Shown here in pieces: positions 15,536-25,063 of a stretch of DNA of 40,512 nt (position 1 is the stretch's first letter; each line of letters starts with the position of its first letter). Both the position numbers and the translations under genes were made by a program. The stretch is from a virus: the IMG/VR virus record IMGVR_UViG_3300017772_000033, positions 1-40,512 of that record. One strand, 5' to 3'. The notes below the pieces were generated by a model. It did no database searches. It saw only the letters and a list, made by a program, of their open reading frames with translations, and had not been told where the DNA came from.

Positions 15536-16585
15536 ATGGTAAACGCAACTGTAAGTAATCCCGGCTATATCGACGGCAGTGGAGATAGCTATGCCTTGTT
15601 CCTCAAGAAGTGGTCTGGAGAGATCCTCACTACCTTTGAAGAGACGAATGTGATGAAGGCTCTCCAGACTCATCGCACCATTCAGAACGGCAAGTCCGCT
15701 CAATTCCCTGTCGTGGGCACTGCCACCACGGCATACCACACCCCTGGTCAATCACTACTTGATGGGTCTTACCCTAACACCATCAAGCACGCAGAACGCT
15801 TGATCTTTGTTGATAAGATGCTGACCTCTAGCGTCTTCATCGCTAAGGCGGATGAACTCATCAACCACTATGACGTTCGTTCGGTATACGCCACTGAACT
15901 GGGGCGTGCGATGGCGAAGAAGTTCGACGAACAGCTTCTCCTCCTTAGTGTGATTGGTGCCTATCAGCAGACCCCAACTCCTGGCACCACACAAAAGGGT
16001 TCGATTATCAAGGCTGCTGGATCTACCGCTGCTAACATCCTGTCAGGTATCCGAGTTGCGATGCAGACTCTGGACGAGAAGGACATCCCCGCAGAGGATC
16101 GAGCCATCATCGTCAACCCAGAGACCTTCTACAAGATCATCGAGCAGAAGGATATGATTGATCGGGATGTGAGTCCTGACAATGGTTCAATGGCTGGTGG
16201 CACGTTGTTCCGTGCATGGGGTGGCAAGATCTACGTATCCAACCACATCCCAGCTAGCGTCAACCATGCCAACACTGACCACTTGCATGTTGGCGGGACC
16301 GCTAGCACCAACGGTAACAACTACTCGATTAACCTTGCACTCGGAGGTAACAACACTGGAGCCGGTGCATTGGACGCAGCTGCGGGTATTAATGCTGTAG
16401 TCCTACAGAAGAGTGGACTCGGCACAGTGAGCCTCATGGATCTGGCAATGGAGTCAGAGTATCAAGTGGAACGGCAGGGTAGCCTGTTCGTCTCTAAGTA
16501 TGCGATGGGTCACGGCGTGCTTCGCCCAGAGTGCTGCGCTGTTGTCCAGCAAGCTGACTGCACGGCTGCAATTGATGCTGACTAG
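15536..16585 (+). CDS. Major capsid protein (T7 gp10A-like)
   Basis: A 349-aa capsid subunit, close in length to T7 gp10A (345 aa). Typical features are an early 'F-x-G-E-[IV]-x-x-x-F' region (KKWSGEILTTFEETNV, about residues 24-39), SAQFPVVGTATTAYHTPG (about 53-70), the conserved ELGRAMAKKFDEQLLL region (about 120-136) and EDRAIIVNPETFYKIIEQKDMIDRD (about 187-211). These belong to the HK97 fold used by T7-like heads. It has its own leader and is followed by a terminator-like hairpin, consistent with a need for high expression. There is no obvious slippery site giving a gp10B form. Confidence 0.96.
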   Translation: MVNATVSNPGYIDGSGDSYALFLKKWSGEILTTFEETNVMKALQTHRTIQNGKSAQFPVVGTATTAYHTPGQSLLDGSYPNTIKHAERLIFVDKMLTSSVFIAKADELINHYDVRSVYATELGRAMAKKFDEQLLLLSVIGAYQQTPTPGTTQKGSIIKAAGSTAANILSGIRVAMQTLDEKDIPAEDRAIIVNPETFYKIIEQKDMIDRDVSPDNGSMAGGTLFRAWGGKIYVSNHIPASVNHANTDHLHVGGTASTNGNNYSINLALGGNNTGAGALDAAAGINAVVLQKSGLGTVSLMDLAMESEYQVERQGSLFVSKYAMGHGVLRPECCAVVQQADCTAAIDAD

Positions 16586-16617
16586 CCCCATCTGATCGGT
16601 CTGCTAACGGGGGCTAG
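16582..16617 (+). terminator. Hairpin after the capsid gene
   Basis: Arms CTAGCCCC (16582-16589) and GGGGCTAG (16610-16617) form an eight-base-pair stem overlapping the capsid stop codon. Only a weak T-containing tract follows (TTCCTATG). The position matches T-phi, the T7 late terminator downstream of gene 10, which is also leaky. Partial termination here would favour capsid mRNA over tail mRNA. Confidence 0.6.
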
Positions 16618-16647
16618 TTCCTATGTGGAGCTGGTCCCCATCTCATT

Positions 16648-17253
16648 ATGCCACTCTCAGCAACTACAAAGCTGGAAGCCATCAACACTATGCTCAGTGT
16701 TATTGGCGAAGCACCAGTCTCCTCTTTTGAGCCTAATGCCACAGGGGATGTAGCAATCGCAGGGAACATCCTTGATGAGACTCTTAAGGAAGTCCAATCC
16801 CGTGGGTGGTATTGGAACACTGAGCACAAAGTCTCCCTCGCTAAAGATGTCGAGGGCAAGATTGCTGTAGCAGGTAACGTGTCTAGGCTGGATGTAGATC
16901 CCACTGCCTCAGATGCGAGATACACGATCCGTGATAACTACCTCTACGACCTCACTAACCACACCGACATCTTTACTGCCGATGTATCAGTCACTGCGGT
17001 CTACCTGCTCGAATGGGCACAGATCCCTGAAGTGGCTAAGAGGTATGTGACTGTGCGTGCTGGTCGCGTATTTCAAGACCGCATGGTTTCTAGCCAGCTT
17101 CTAAACGCCTTCAATCTAAGGGACGAGATGATGGCACTTGCCGATCTCAAGAATGTAGAGATGGAAGTGGCTGACTACTCGATCTTCGATAACGCAGGGA
17201 CATTCAACACCATCAACCGCACAGCACCAATCAACTCGATAGGCCGATACTAA
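16648..17253 (+). CDS. Tail tubular protein A (T7 gp11-like)
   Basis: A 201-aa protein (T7 gp11 is 196 aa). Conserved opening L-x-A-I-N-x-M-L-x-x-I-G-E-x-P-V-S-S (about residues 9-26), followed by the helix LDETLKEVQSRGWYWNTE (about 43-60) and LYDLTNHTDIF (about 98-108). The C-terminal half has the RYVTVRAGRVFQDR helix (about 131-144). Twelve copies form the adaptor ring under the portal that receives tail fibres and the gp12 nozzle. The next gene follows after one base. Confidence 0.94.
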   Translation: MPLSATTKLEAINTMLSVIGEAPVSSFEPNATGDVAIAGNILDETLKEVQSRGWYWNTEHKVSLAKDVEGKIAVAGNVSRLDVDPTASDARYTIRDNYLYDLTNHTDIFTADVSVTAVYLLEWAQIPEVAKRYVTVRAGRVFQDRMVSSQLLNAFNLRDEMMALADLKNVEMEVADYSIFDNAGTFNTINRTAPINSIGRY

Positions 17254-17254
17254 T

Positions 17255-20164
17255 ATGTCCTTAGTTAGCTGGTCCACTTCTAGCCTCATCTCTGGGGTAA
17301 GCCAGCAGCCTGAGACTCTGCGCTATGCGTCTCAAGCCGAGCTGCAAGAGAATGCCTACAGCTCTGTGGTGGATGGCCTAGTTAAGAGGCATCCTACGTC
17401 CCACCTAAACTTGATGGAGACCACGGCTGCTATAGCCGGAAGGTCTTCAGCGGTACACGCAATCAACCGCGATGTAGGAGAGAGGTATCTAGTTGTCTAC
17501 ACAGGTGGGGCTTCGTCCACTTCCCCAGGTATCAAAGTCTGGGACATTGGTGCCCGCCAGTTCCGGGAAGTCGAAGGTCCAGGAGGGACTGGGAATGGCT
17601 CTACGGCTGCTGACTTCTCGTATCTGAACAACCTAGACCCCAACAAGATCCGCTCAACCACGGTTGCTGACAACACGTTTGTTCTCAACCCTCAAAAGGC
17701 TGTAGAGCAGGATGCAGCAGTTAGTGCTGCCATGAGCACGGACGCCTACATTTTCGTAAAGCAAGGTGCTTACAACTCGAAGTATACGGCTGAAATCACA
17801 CTTTACGATTCTTCAGGCAACACGAGCGATGTGACTTTTACGGTCAATACTTGGAATGGTGACAGGGAGCCAGCAACAAGTCAGCAACCAAACGCTGGTC
17901 AGCCCATCAATGCCGGGAGTGTTACGGATCAGCAGAGGATCGTAGTGGGTTCTATCCCCACACTGGTATCGGGTGATCCGCCTGTCGCTTGGACTGCTTC
18001 GTTTCTTGGAACAAGCCATACAGTTATGCAGGGAGTCAATTGGCAGATTTCTGACATCCACAATCAAATGTATTTCCTGTGGAATGCTACCAACGGACTG
18101 TTTGCCTCTAGAATTGGGACTCAAGCCGCCGGTTACACTTCAACGGAAGTCAAGGGGAGATACACAGGTCTGGAAATCCGGCCTGTTCTTTCGGCTGCTC
18201 CCAGCGGAGGTTCTTGGACAGTAACACAGATACAATCCCCTTCGACAGACGAGGAGACATCGATCCAAACAAGCGACATCGCAGATAGGCTCATGGATGG
18301 GCTGGTTGCTGCAACGTCTTTGGCGACATTCACACGCTCTGGATCTGTCATCAAGTGTGTCCCCAAGTATGGGCCAGGAGGTTCTACTACGGACACAAGC
18401 TTCCACCTCTTCTCCGTCACGGACTCGAATGCGGACAGCATGATGAGGTTGGTCCACAAGAAGATCGATGTCCTCACTGACCTCCCTTTAGTATCTACGC
18501 ATGGCTTCAAGATCGAGGTGCAGGGCGACAAGAGCGAAGCAGCTGATAACTTCTATTTAGAGTTTGAAGCTAAAGATGGAGCAGGGGCATTTGGTGAGGG
18601 TGTATGGAAGGAAGCGGCTCTTGGGGGTCTTAGATACAAACTCAAAGCCGATACGATGCCTCACCGCCTTGAGCGGTTCTTCACCGCAGGAGGGGACCCA
18701 TATTTTGTGTGGGGTCCGATGCCTTGGGTAGACCGAGAAGTCGGGGATGACGATACTAACCCGTTCCCTAGCTTTTGCTCTCCCATAGGGCAGAACACTA
18801 CACGCATCACAGACATCTTCTTCCATCGCAACAGGATGGGACTTCTCTCAAATGACAACGTCATCTTGTCGGAGAGTGGTATCTACGAGAACTTCTTCCG
18901 AACGTCCACTACCACGTTATTGGATAGCGATGTCATCGATGTAGGCGTCTCCCACGTATCTGTCTCGTCACTCCATCACGCAGTCACTCTCAACGAGAAG
19001 CTAGTATTGTTCTCGGACCAGACGCAGTTTGTCTTGAGTGGTGAGCCTTACCTTACTCCCGCTACTGTTCAAATATCAGCAGTCACGGACTACGAGAACT
19101 ACACGACAATCCGCCCAAAGAATACTGGTAGGGGTGTGGTGTTCGGCTACAGCCACGGAGACTTCTCAGGAGTTCGGGAACTCACTCAGATCAACACAGA
19201 TGTTTATGATGCAGAGGACCTAACCGCCTCAGTTCCTAAATACATCAAGGGCACGCTCACCTCTTTTGCCACTTCAACATTGGAGAATATGGTGGCGGCC
19301 CTGTCAGACGAGGACACTTCATCCATCTTCGTCTACAAGTATTTCTTTGGAGCAGAGGGGCGAAGAGTTCAGTCCTCTTGGAGCAAATACAAGCTAGGCA
19401 CTAACTCAAACGTCCAGCACATCTCGTTCATTGAGAACACGCTTTACATCGTGGTGCTCCGCCCTGAAGGGCTGTTCTTAGAGCAGATGGTCATCTCGGA
19501 TGGGGGCACTGACCCCGACTCTACTTACATCACTACTCTTGACCGGCGTCTGAGTGATGCAGATACAGGGGTAAGCACGTCCTATTCTGCCGCAAATAAC
19601 ACAACCACGGTCACCCTGCCTTACAAGATTGAATCAGGTGTAGTGTATCAAGTTGTGTCTCGGGCTACTTCCTCAGTCTTCCCAGGCAACATCTACACCC
19701 TCCCTTCTGCACCTGTCGTGGGTAGCAACACCATCACTGTCGAAGGTGACCTTACCTCAGCACCTTTCTGGGTCGGGGAGCAATACAAGATGCTCTACGA
19801 GTTCTCCGCACCCCGCATCCGGGAAGCGTCAGGAACTACAGGAGGTCGTGGGGCAGTAGCTACAGGCCGCCAGCAGATCAAGTATGGCACAATTGTCTAT
19901 GACGAGTCCGGTCACTTTAAGGTCCATGTGACGCCGCAAGGTCGTGACACACAGACGCATGAGTTTTCAGCTACTTTGCTCAACTCTTCGGGAAGCCTTA
20001 TTGGGAACGTCGTTCTGGGTAGTGGTAACTACCGCTTCCCCATCCACTCTAAGAACAATCAAGTCTCAATTCAGATTGAGAACAGTTCGCCTCAGCCATC
20101 CAACCTCGTCTCTATCGAATGGGAAGCAGATTACACTTCCAGGACTTCCCGTTACCGGGGGTAG
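17255..20164 (+). CDS. Tail tubular protein B / nozzle (T7 gp12-like)
   Basis: A 969-aa nozzle protein, larger than T7 gp12 (794 aa). The N-terminus LISGVSQQPETLRYASQAELQENAYSS-type segment (about residues 11-35) with VDGLVKRHPTSHL is diagnostic for the family. Other hallmarks are the PFPSF..PI segment with DIFFHRNRMGLLSNDNVILSESG (about 528-550) and KLVLFSDQTQFVLSG (about 583-597). The extra length lies mainly in the first half and the C-terminal beta-rich part. Six copies form the tail tip that contacts the cell surface. Its 3' end overlaps the next gene by 46 bases. Confidence 0.95.
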   Translation: MSLVSWSTSSLISGVSQQPETLRYASQAELQENAYSSVVDGLVKRHPTSHLNLMETTAAIAGRSSAVHAINRDVGERYLVVYTGGASSTSPGIKVWDIGARQFREVEGPGGTGNGSTAADFSYLNNLDPNKIRSTTVADNTFVLNPQKAVEQDAAVSAAMSTDAYIFVKQGAYNSKYTAEITLYDSSGNTSDVTFTVNTWNGDREPATSQQPNAGQPINAGSVTDQQRIVVGSIPTLVSGDPPVAWTASFLGTSHTVMQGVNWQISDIHNQMYFLWNATNGLFASRIGTQAAGYTSTEVKGRYTGLEIRPVLSAAPSGGSWTVTQIQSPSTDEETSIQTSDIADRLMDGLVAATSLATFTRSGSVIKCVPKYGPGGSTTDTSFHLFSVTDSNADSMMRLVHKKIDVLTDLPLVSTHGFKIEVQGDKSEAADNFYLEFEAKDGAGAFGEGVWKEAALGGLRYKLKADTMPHRLERFFTAGGDPYFVWGPMPWVDREVGDDDTNPFPSFCSPIGQNTTRITDIFFHRNRMGLLSNDNVILSESGIYENFFRTSTTTLLDSDVIDVGVSHVSVSSLHHAVTLNEKLVLFSDQTQFVLSGEPYLTPATVQISAVTDYENYTTIRPKNTGRGVVFGYSHGDFSGVRELTQINTDVYDAEDLTASVPKYIKGTLTSFATSTLENMVAALSDEDTSSIFVYKYFFGAEGRRVQSSWSKYKLGTNSNVQHISFIENTLYIVVLRPEGLFLEQMVISDGGTDPDSTYITTLDRRLSDADTGVSTSYSAANNTTTVTLPYKIESGVVYQVVSRATSSVFPGNIYTLPSAPVVGSNTITVEGDLTSAPFWVGEQYKMLYEFSAPRIREASGTTGGRGAVATGRQQIKYGTIVYDESGHFKVHVTPQGRDTQTHEFSATLLNSSGSLIGNVVLGSGNYRFPIHSKNNQVSIQIENSSPQPSNLVSIEWEADYTSRTSRYRG

Positions 20165-20613
20165 AAGTCAGGACTTCCACGATTGGGGACTGTCTCCGTC
20201 TTGGGCCAAATCTGCGTAATGAGGACAAGGAGGAGATCCTTGCAGCTCTGGGCTGTGAGCCTACTGAAGGACTTACGCACACCTTCTTTAACTCCCAAGC
20301 ATGTCTGACTATCGTTCAGGATGGTGAACCAACTACCATGTTCGGTTCAGGCCGCATGCCTGATCAGAAAGGGGTAGGGATGATCTGGATGCTGTCATCA
20401 CCTGAACTACTAAAGATCAAAAAGCCCTTCTTGAGGGAATCTAAACGGTTCATAGCCCTACTAACTGCACCTTACGATGTAGTTATGAACTATGTTGACT
20501 GCCGGAATCTGCTACATCGTCGGTGGTTGGAGTGGTGTGGGTTCGTATTCATTGCAAAACACGATAGTTTTGGGGTAGGTAAGCTGCCTTTTTACGAGTT
20601 TGTGAGGATCTAA
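20119..20613 (+). CDS. Internal virion protein A-like, acyltransferase fold (T7 gp13-like, DUF2833)
   Basis: A 164-aa protein with the pattern of the T7 gp13/DUF2833 family: RNEDKEEILAALG (about residues 33-45), a segment with GEPTTMFGSG, GVGMIWMLSSPELLK (about 89-103), and VDCRNLLHRRWLEWCGFVF (about 126-144). This resembles a GNAT acyltransferase fold. The only in-frame start before the conserved region is the ATG at 20119, inside the nozzle gene. In T7 gp13 is needed for proper virion morphogenesis. Its enzymatic activity is unproven. It lies exactly where T7 places gene 13. Confidence 0.85.
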   Translation: MGSRLHFQDFPLPGVEVRTSTIGDCLRLGPNLRNEDKEEILAALGCEPTEGLTHTFFNSQACLTIVQDGEPTTMFGSGRMPDQKGVGMIWMLSSPELLKIKKPFLRESKRFIALLTAPYDVVMNYVDCRNLLHRRWLEWCGFVFIAKHDSFGVGKLPFYEFVRI

Positions 20614-20616
20614 AAT

Positions 20617-21198
20617 ATGTGTTTGATAACAGCAGCAGTTGCAGGCACGGCAGTAGCCGCCGCCACAGCGAACATGGCAATTATGGCGGTCATCACAACC
20701 GGCATTCAGATGCAGCAGCAGAGAGCTAATGCCAAGTCCATGGAGAGAGCAGGCAAGCAGAGGCAAGCCGAACAAAAGCAGATCAACGATGCAAACGCTA
20801 TGAGTCAGTATGCAGCTATCGCTGATGCAGACCGGGAAAAGGAGATTGCGATGTCGGCCAAGAAACGAGCTAATCAGCTAAAGGCAGATGAAGCTCGGGC
20901 GTTTGCTGTGAGTCAGGCTGGCGAGACTGGGGTGAAAGGTCAATCCGTAGGGTTAATGCTGGATGACCTGGACAAGCAGGACTCAGCTTTCGTCACAGCT
21001 CTAGACCAGCAGGAGATGTTTCAGAACGCACAGTTCATTAGGCAGGGTGAGCGCATCCGAGCGGGTCATCAAGCCGGGTATCTGGCAGCTGTTCCTGATC
21101 CTGTCCCACAGCCTAACTACTTGCAGGGCATCGTGAACATCGGCAGCACCGCGCTAGGGACTTACATTGATGCTGGTGGCACGTTTGGAGAAGACTAA
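20617..21198 (+). CDS. Internal virion protein B (T7 gp14-like)
   Basis: A 193-aa ejection protein (T7 gp14 is 196 aa). A hydrophobic N-terminal segment (about residues 3-28, Ala/Ile-rich) would insert in the outer membrane after ejection. It is followed by a long Gln/Ala/Lys coiled coil (about 32-130) and a short Pro-containing C-terminus. Gp14 forms the outer-membrane part of the channel through which T7 DNA enters the cell. The start lies three bases after the gp13-like stop, and the stop overlaps the next start. Confidence 0.9.
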   Translation: MCLITAAVAGTAVAAATANMAIMAVITTGIQMQQQRANAKSMERAGKQRQAEQKQINDANAMSQYAAIADADREKEIAMSAKKRANQLKADEARAFAVSQAGETGVKGQSVGLMLDDLDKQDSAFVTALDQQEMFQNAQFIRQGERIRAGHQAGYLAAVPDPVPQPNYLQGIVNIGSTALGTYIDAGGTFGED

Positions 21199-24100
21199 TG
21201 GCAAGTAAAAAGAGAGCTAAACTCCGCAGGCTAGCGGATCCTGAAACTGTTTCTAGAGCACAACCTTTAGGAGACATTTCCAGGCCCGTAAACACAGACT
21301 TCGTGCTTCCCCGCATCAAGCCGAAGATCCGAAATGTGACGGACCTGAGTCAGTTGAGTGCGACTGTTGGTAAGGCACTAGCTGTCAAAGCTCAGATAAA
21401 GACGAAGAAGGAGGAGGATGAGGACCTTACTAAAGGTCAGGCTTTCTATAGGGCGCACCCGGAGTTCCGAAAGAATCTAACTACATTTGCCAATGCTGTA
21501 GAGGCTAGGTTAATTGACCCCACTACTCGACCTATGTTTTGGCGGGGGATGGCTGAGGCGCATGGTCAGCAGGTAGTTCAAGATTTTGCCAACCCCGACA
21601 CGGGTCCCCTAAACGATCTCGAAAATAGCCTCAGTAGCCCTGACCGTGAGGAAGGCGTAACCATAGACGGTGAGTTTGATCGCGTCTGGGCAGAGGGTCC
21701 AGGGAAGCTAACGGATACTGACTCCCTTAGAGTAGTCAACGGATTGTATGCCAAGCTCAAGAGCAACTTCGTGGCGAGAGTTGGGCAAAAATACAATAAT
21801 AACGTAGCGGAACGCAGTCAGTCATTAGAGGTCAATAACATAACTGGGGGTTTGACCGCCAGACTAGCCCAAACTCCCGGCAATCTAACACCTGAAAATG
21901 CTCAAGAGTTAGCTCGACAGTTAGAGGAGAAAAGAAATACAGGTAATTTGGGGGATCTCTCAGCAGATGCCGCGATGCACCGTGGGGGTATGGCGTATCT
22001 CGACAGTCTTAACCCCCCCACCGATGGGAACCTGTCTGCTACCGAGCAGCTGGAACACATCGATATGGCACTCGATGCGGCTCGGTCGTTTTTGGGGGAC
22101 GGAAAGGAGAATAAGGGTCTGGTCGTAGGAACTGACGTAATTGGAGGGAAAGGCTTCCGTAGCGTTTACGTCGGTGGGGGTAACAAGGAACAGATTAAAC
22201 ACCGGGGAGAATTGGAGGCTTTCATCAACGATCGGGAAAGTGATCAGAGGACGTTAGAAAGGGAACAGGATCGGCAAGGGATTGCAGCTCAGAACAAGTC
22301 CACGACGATTATGAGGCAAGTGGAGACCAGCCTCGCCCTGATGCAAGCGAGGAACCCTCAAGGTCTGAGGAATGTGGCTACAACAGTCGCAGGCATATTT
22401 GAACAGGCACAAACAGATAACCTGTCTAATGAGGATCTGACGAAGAAGCTCCAAGAAGTCTTTGGAGAGAACCATTGGGAGCTAAAGCAGACTGAAGTTG
22501 TCAATGCTGACAAGGTTTCGAGGGGTCTGTTCGTGGCAGGTCTACAAACCTCATCCAGAAGTATTAGACAGGAGCCAACAGATGAAGCTATTAACGCCGA
22601 AGCTGCTTTCCGTGTGAGTGTAGAGGATAACGACTTTCGAGGTGCGAGAGACATCCTGGATCATTCCCCTTTCTCTGTCGCAGAGAGGACCAGACTTGAA
22701 GCAGTACTCCGTAAAGCAAAGTCTGCGGCCAGCGCACATGAAGATCCAAAGGTGAACCCCTCGTTCCTAATAGCTAAGGGCCGAGTGACAGAACAGGATA
22801 AGAGGTTTGCAGCTCTGGGTCTGGGTCTGACCCCTACAAACAATGCGCTAGTAGGTGAGCTGGGACGTAAGCGCGATGCTCTTTGGGACCGAGTCTACGA
22901 AGGTTTGCTTGAAGATGCCGAAAGGGCGAGCGGCCAGCTGCGCGAGCTGAGTGAGTCTAATGTTACTCTATCAGGAGTTGTTACTGACGCCCTGATGAGA
23001 GAGGCGTTGAACCGCACTCCCGAATATCAGGAGATACTTGATGAAATTGACGGGGTATACAAAACAACGGAAGATACTCAAAATAAGAATGCTAGGGATA
23101 TTCGCGACAAGTTGGATAAGGGGGAAAAGCTAGGCAAGGATGAGCTTAACAACCTGCTGAGTGAGGGAGGTATCTCTCAAGCCCAACACAGTCAATTGGA
23201 TGCAGCTAGCCGTAGGTTGAATGGGAAGACTGCGGTGGTAACGCAAAAGACAATCGAGTTTGCTGAGCTGTTAGCAGACATCACCGCCAAAAGACCGTTG
23301 AATATAGCAGGAGTTGTTACCGATCAGACAGTGACCGCCGCTTTTACGGAGAGCCACGAACATGCCAAGCTTGCTGTGAGGGACTTTGTGCAGGAAGCGG
23401 CTAACAACATAGTCTTAAGTTACGGCGATAAAGCCTGGAACGCAGCCGATCTTAAGAACGCGGTTGATAACCACCTCAGACAGAAGGGTGTAATCAATGC
23501 GGCAAAGCAGGTGTATAAGGACGCTTTTGAGGGTCGTAAGGACAAAGCATCAGCTCCAAAGCCAGCCTCTAAGGACGGAGGGGAGGTTGAAGTGGCGTCC
23601 ACTGAGGCACCCACCCGACCTCAAAGTATGACCGATGAGGAAGTGTCTCTTCGTGAGTCCTCAATGAATTATGTGAAGGGATCAGAAGCTAGCCCGGAAC
23701 AAGGTAACTGGGAGGCTCTACAAAGAGTCCGGGTTATGAACCCTGAAAGCGGCGTGGATAGTGCAAACCTCTTCGGTCTTGGCCCGAAGTTTATGAGTCA
23801 ATTCCCCTCGTCTTATGATTGGTGGTGGGATGATACTCAAAGCTTTGCAATGGAGGAGATTCTGGGTAGGGCTTTAGGCAGACTTACAGATCCTGGAACA
23901 GACTGGTCTAAAGTGAAGGAAGTTGTTCCTGTCCCCATTGCTGAAGGGTCAGAAGTGGTGATGGACATCTCGAACGTCGTGTTGGGGGGTCCTACACCCA
24001 GGCCCCCTAGCGGTAGTGTGGATATTTATAATCCACCATTCTTCACACCGAGTCGTACGATTGGGAATACGATTACCTTGAATCCTTCTTTAGTGAAGGG

Positions 24101-25058
24101 TGTAGTTCCTAAAGGTTCAAACATATACATCAATACCCACCGTTCTCCCTTCCTATACAGCAGCCCTACTGGTGAGTTTGCGTCGGGCGGAGCAGGGGCG
24201 CAGGGTATATTCTCAGCCCTGATGGGCGAACTTTACAGTCCAGAGCTGGCCGATAGTGAGAACCTGACAGAATCACTAAGTGGTCCGGTGTTAGGTAAGG
24301 TAGCCGCTCATTCCGGGGCCAAAGTTACGCGATCACTAACCGTAAAAGGCTTCAGCAAGAACAAAAAGCTCCCTTACTCCGATTCAATGATATCGGAAAG
24401 AGCAAGGGCTGAAGGGTTTGGACGGAACATTGCCCCGCACTACCAGGAAGTCGGGGGTAACGGGATGGCTGATGTAGAAACTCTAGCTCGTCACTCTATC
24501 TCTGAGATGTTGATGTCGGATGATCCAGAGGCGGTTTCAAAAGCTCAGCAAATGAGTCGCGTGCTAGTTATCCCCATGTCATGGGTCATCAATAGGAGGG
24601 CGGAGGTAACAGTAGAGACGAAGCTATTAGCTGAAGTGTCCGCTAGTAGGACGCCGTCGTGGGAGCCTCACGTAGGAGTGCCAAGATTCAATCGCAATCC
24701 TGAGCCGCACACAGACGTGGACTTGCTGATCAGCACTACATACAGCTTCCCCTATAATAATGACCCTGAAGAGACCCCAGACGAGAAGCGGACGGACATC
24801 TGGAAAAGCCGGAACTTCAAGAACCTAGCTCAGCTTGATAAGCTACTTTCAGATCCTTCTACGTATGACGAGAAGACTGGTTCCTTTGTAAAGGGGAGTG
24901 AGCCTGCTCAATTTTTGAAGGCCCAAGGACTCAACGTCACACCGGAAGTGACAGCGGCCTACATTAAGATGCAAGCGTATCTGATTGCGCCATTCGACCC
25001 TTCGGCAAACGAGGATACCATGTCCCGCTTTGTTGGGACTATGCGTAGCACGAAATAG
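21198..25058 (+). CDS. Internal virion protein C-like giant (T7 gp15 position)
   Basis: A 1286-aa protein, much longer than T7 gp15 (747 aa). It starts MASKKRAKLRRL with a basic N-terminus and is mostly helical through about residue 800, with repeated Glu/Lys/Gln-rich coiled-coil segments. The early segment YRAHPEFRKNLTTFANAVEARLIDP (about 83-107) resembles the gp15 N-terminal region. From about residue 800 the composition changes: a Pro/Ala/Ser linker, then a beta-rich section with Gly/Pro/Ser and Tyr (about 890-1100) I cannot assign. No lytic transglycosylase or other catalytic motif is apparent. By position it would be a periplasmic part of the DNA-ejection channel. The C-terminal extension may carry an unrecognised effector domain. 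Confidence 0.8.
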   Translation: MASKKRAKLRRLADPETVSRAQPLGDISRPVNTDFVLPRIKPKIRNVTDLSQLSATVGKALAVKAQIKTKKEEDEDLTKGQAFYRAHPEFRKNLTTFANAVEARLIDPTTRPMFWRGMAEAHGQQVVQDFANPDTGPLNDLENSLSSPDREEGVTIDGEFDRVWAEGPGKLTDTDSLRVVNGLYAKLKSNFVARVGQKYNNNVAERSQSLEVNNITGGLTARLAQTPGNLTPENAQELARQLEEKRNTGNLGDLSADAAMHRGGMAYLDSLNPPTDGNLSATEQLEHIDMALDAARSFLGDGKENKGLVVGTDVIGGKGFRSVYVGGGNKEQIKHRGELEAFINDRESDQRTLEREQDRQGIAAQNKSTTIMRQVETSLALMQARNPQGLRNVATTVAGIFEQAQTDNLSNEDLTKKLQEVFGENHWELKQTEVVNADKVSRGLFVAGLQTSSRSIRQEPTDEAINAEAAFRVSVEDNDFRGARDILDHSPFSVAERTRLEAVLRKAKSAASAHEDPKVNPSFLIAKGRVTEQDKRFAALGLGLTPTNNALVGELGRKRDALWDRVYEGLLEDAERASGQLRELSESNVTLSGVVTDALMREALNRTPEYQEILDEIDGVYKTTEDTQNKNARDIRDKLDKGEKLGKDELNNLLSEGGISQAQHSQLDAASRRLNGKTAVVTQKTIEFAELLADITAKRPLNIAGVVTDQTVTAAFTESHEHAKLAVRDFVQEAANNIVLSYGDKAWNAADLKNAVDNHLRQKGVINAAKQVYKDAFEGRKDKASAPKPASKDGGEVEVASTEAPTRPQSMTDEEVSLRESSMNYVKGSEASPEQGNWEALQRVRVMNPESGVDSANLFGLGPKFMSQFPSSYDWWWDDTQSFAMEEILGRALGRLTDPGTDWSKVKEVVPVPIAEGSEVVMDISNVVLGGPTPRPPSGSVDIYNPPFFTPSRTIGNTITLNPSLVKGVVPKGSNIYINTHRSPFLYSSPTGEFASGGAGAQGIFSALMGELYSPELADSENLTESLSGPVLGKVAAHSGAKVTRSLTVKGFSKNKKLPYSDSMISERARAEGFGRNIAPHYQEVGGNGMADVETLARHSISEMLMSDDPEAVSKAQQMSRVLVIPMSWVINRRAEVTVETKLLAEVSASRTPSWEPHVGVPRFNRNPEPHTDVDLLISTTYSFPYNNDPEETPDEKRTDIWKSRNFKNLAQLDKLLSDPSTYDEKTGSFVKGSEPAQFLKAQGLNVTPEVTAAYIKMQAYLIAPFDPSANEDTMSRFVGTMRSTK

Positions 25059-25063
25059 AATCT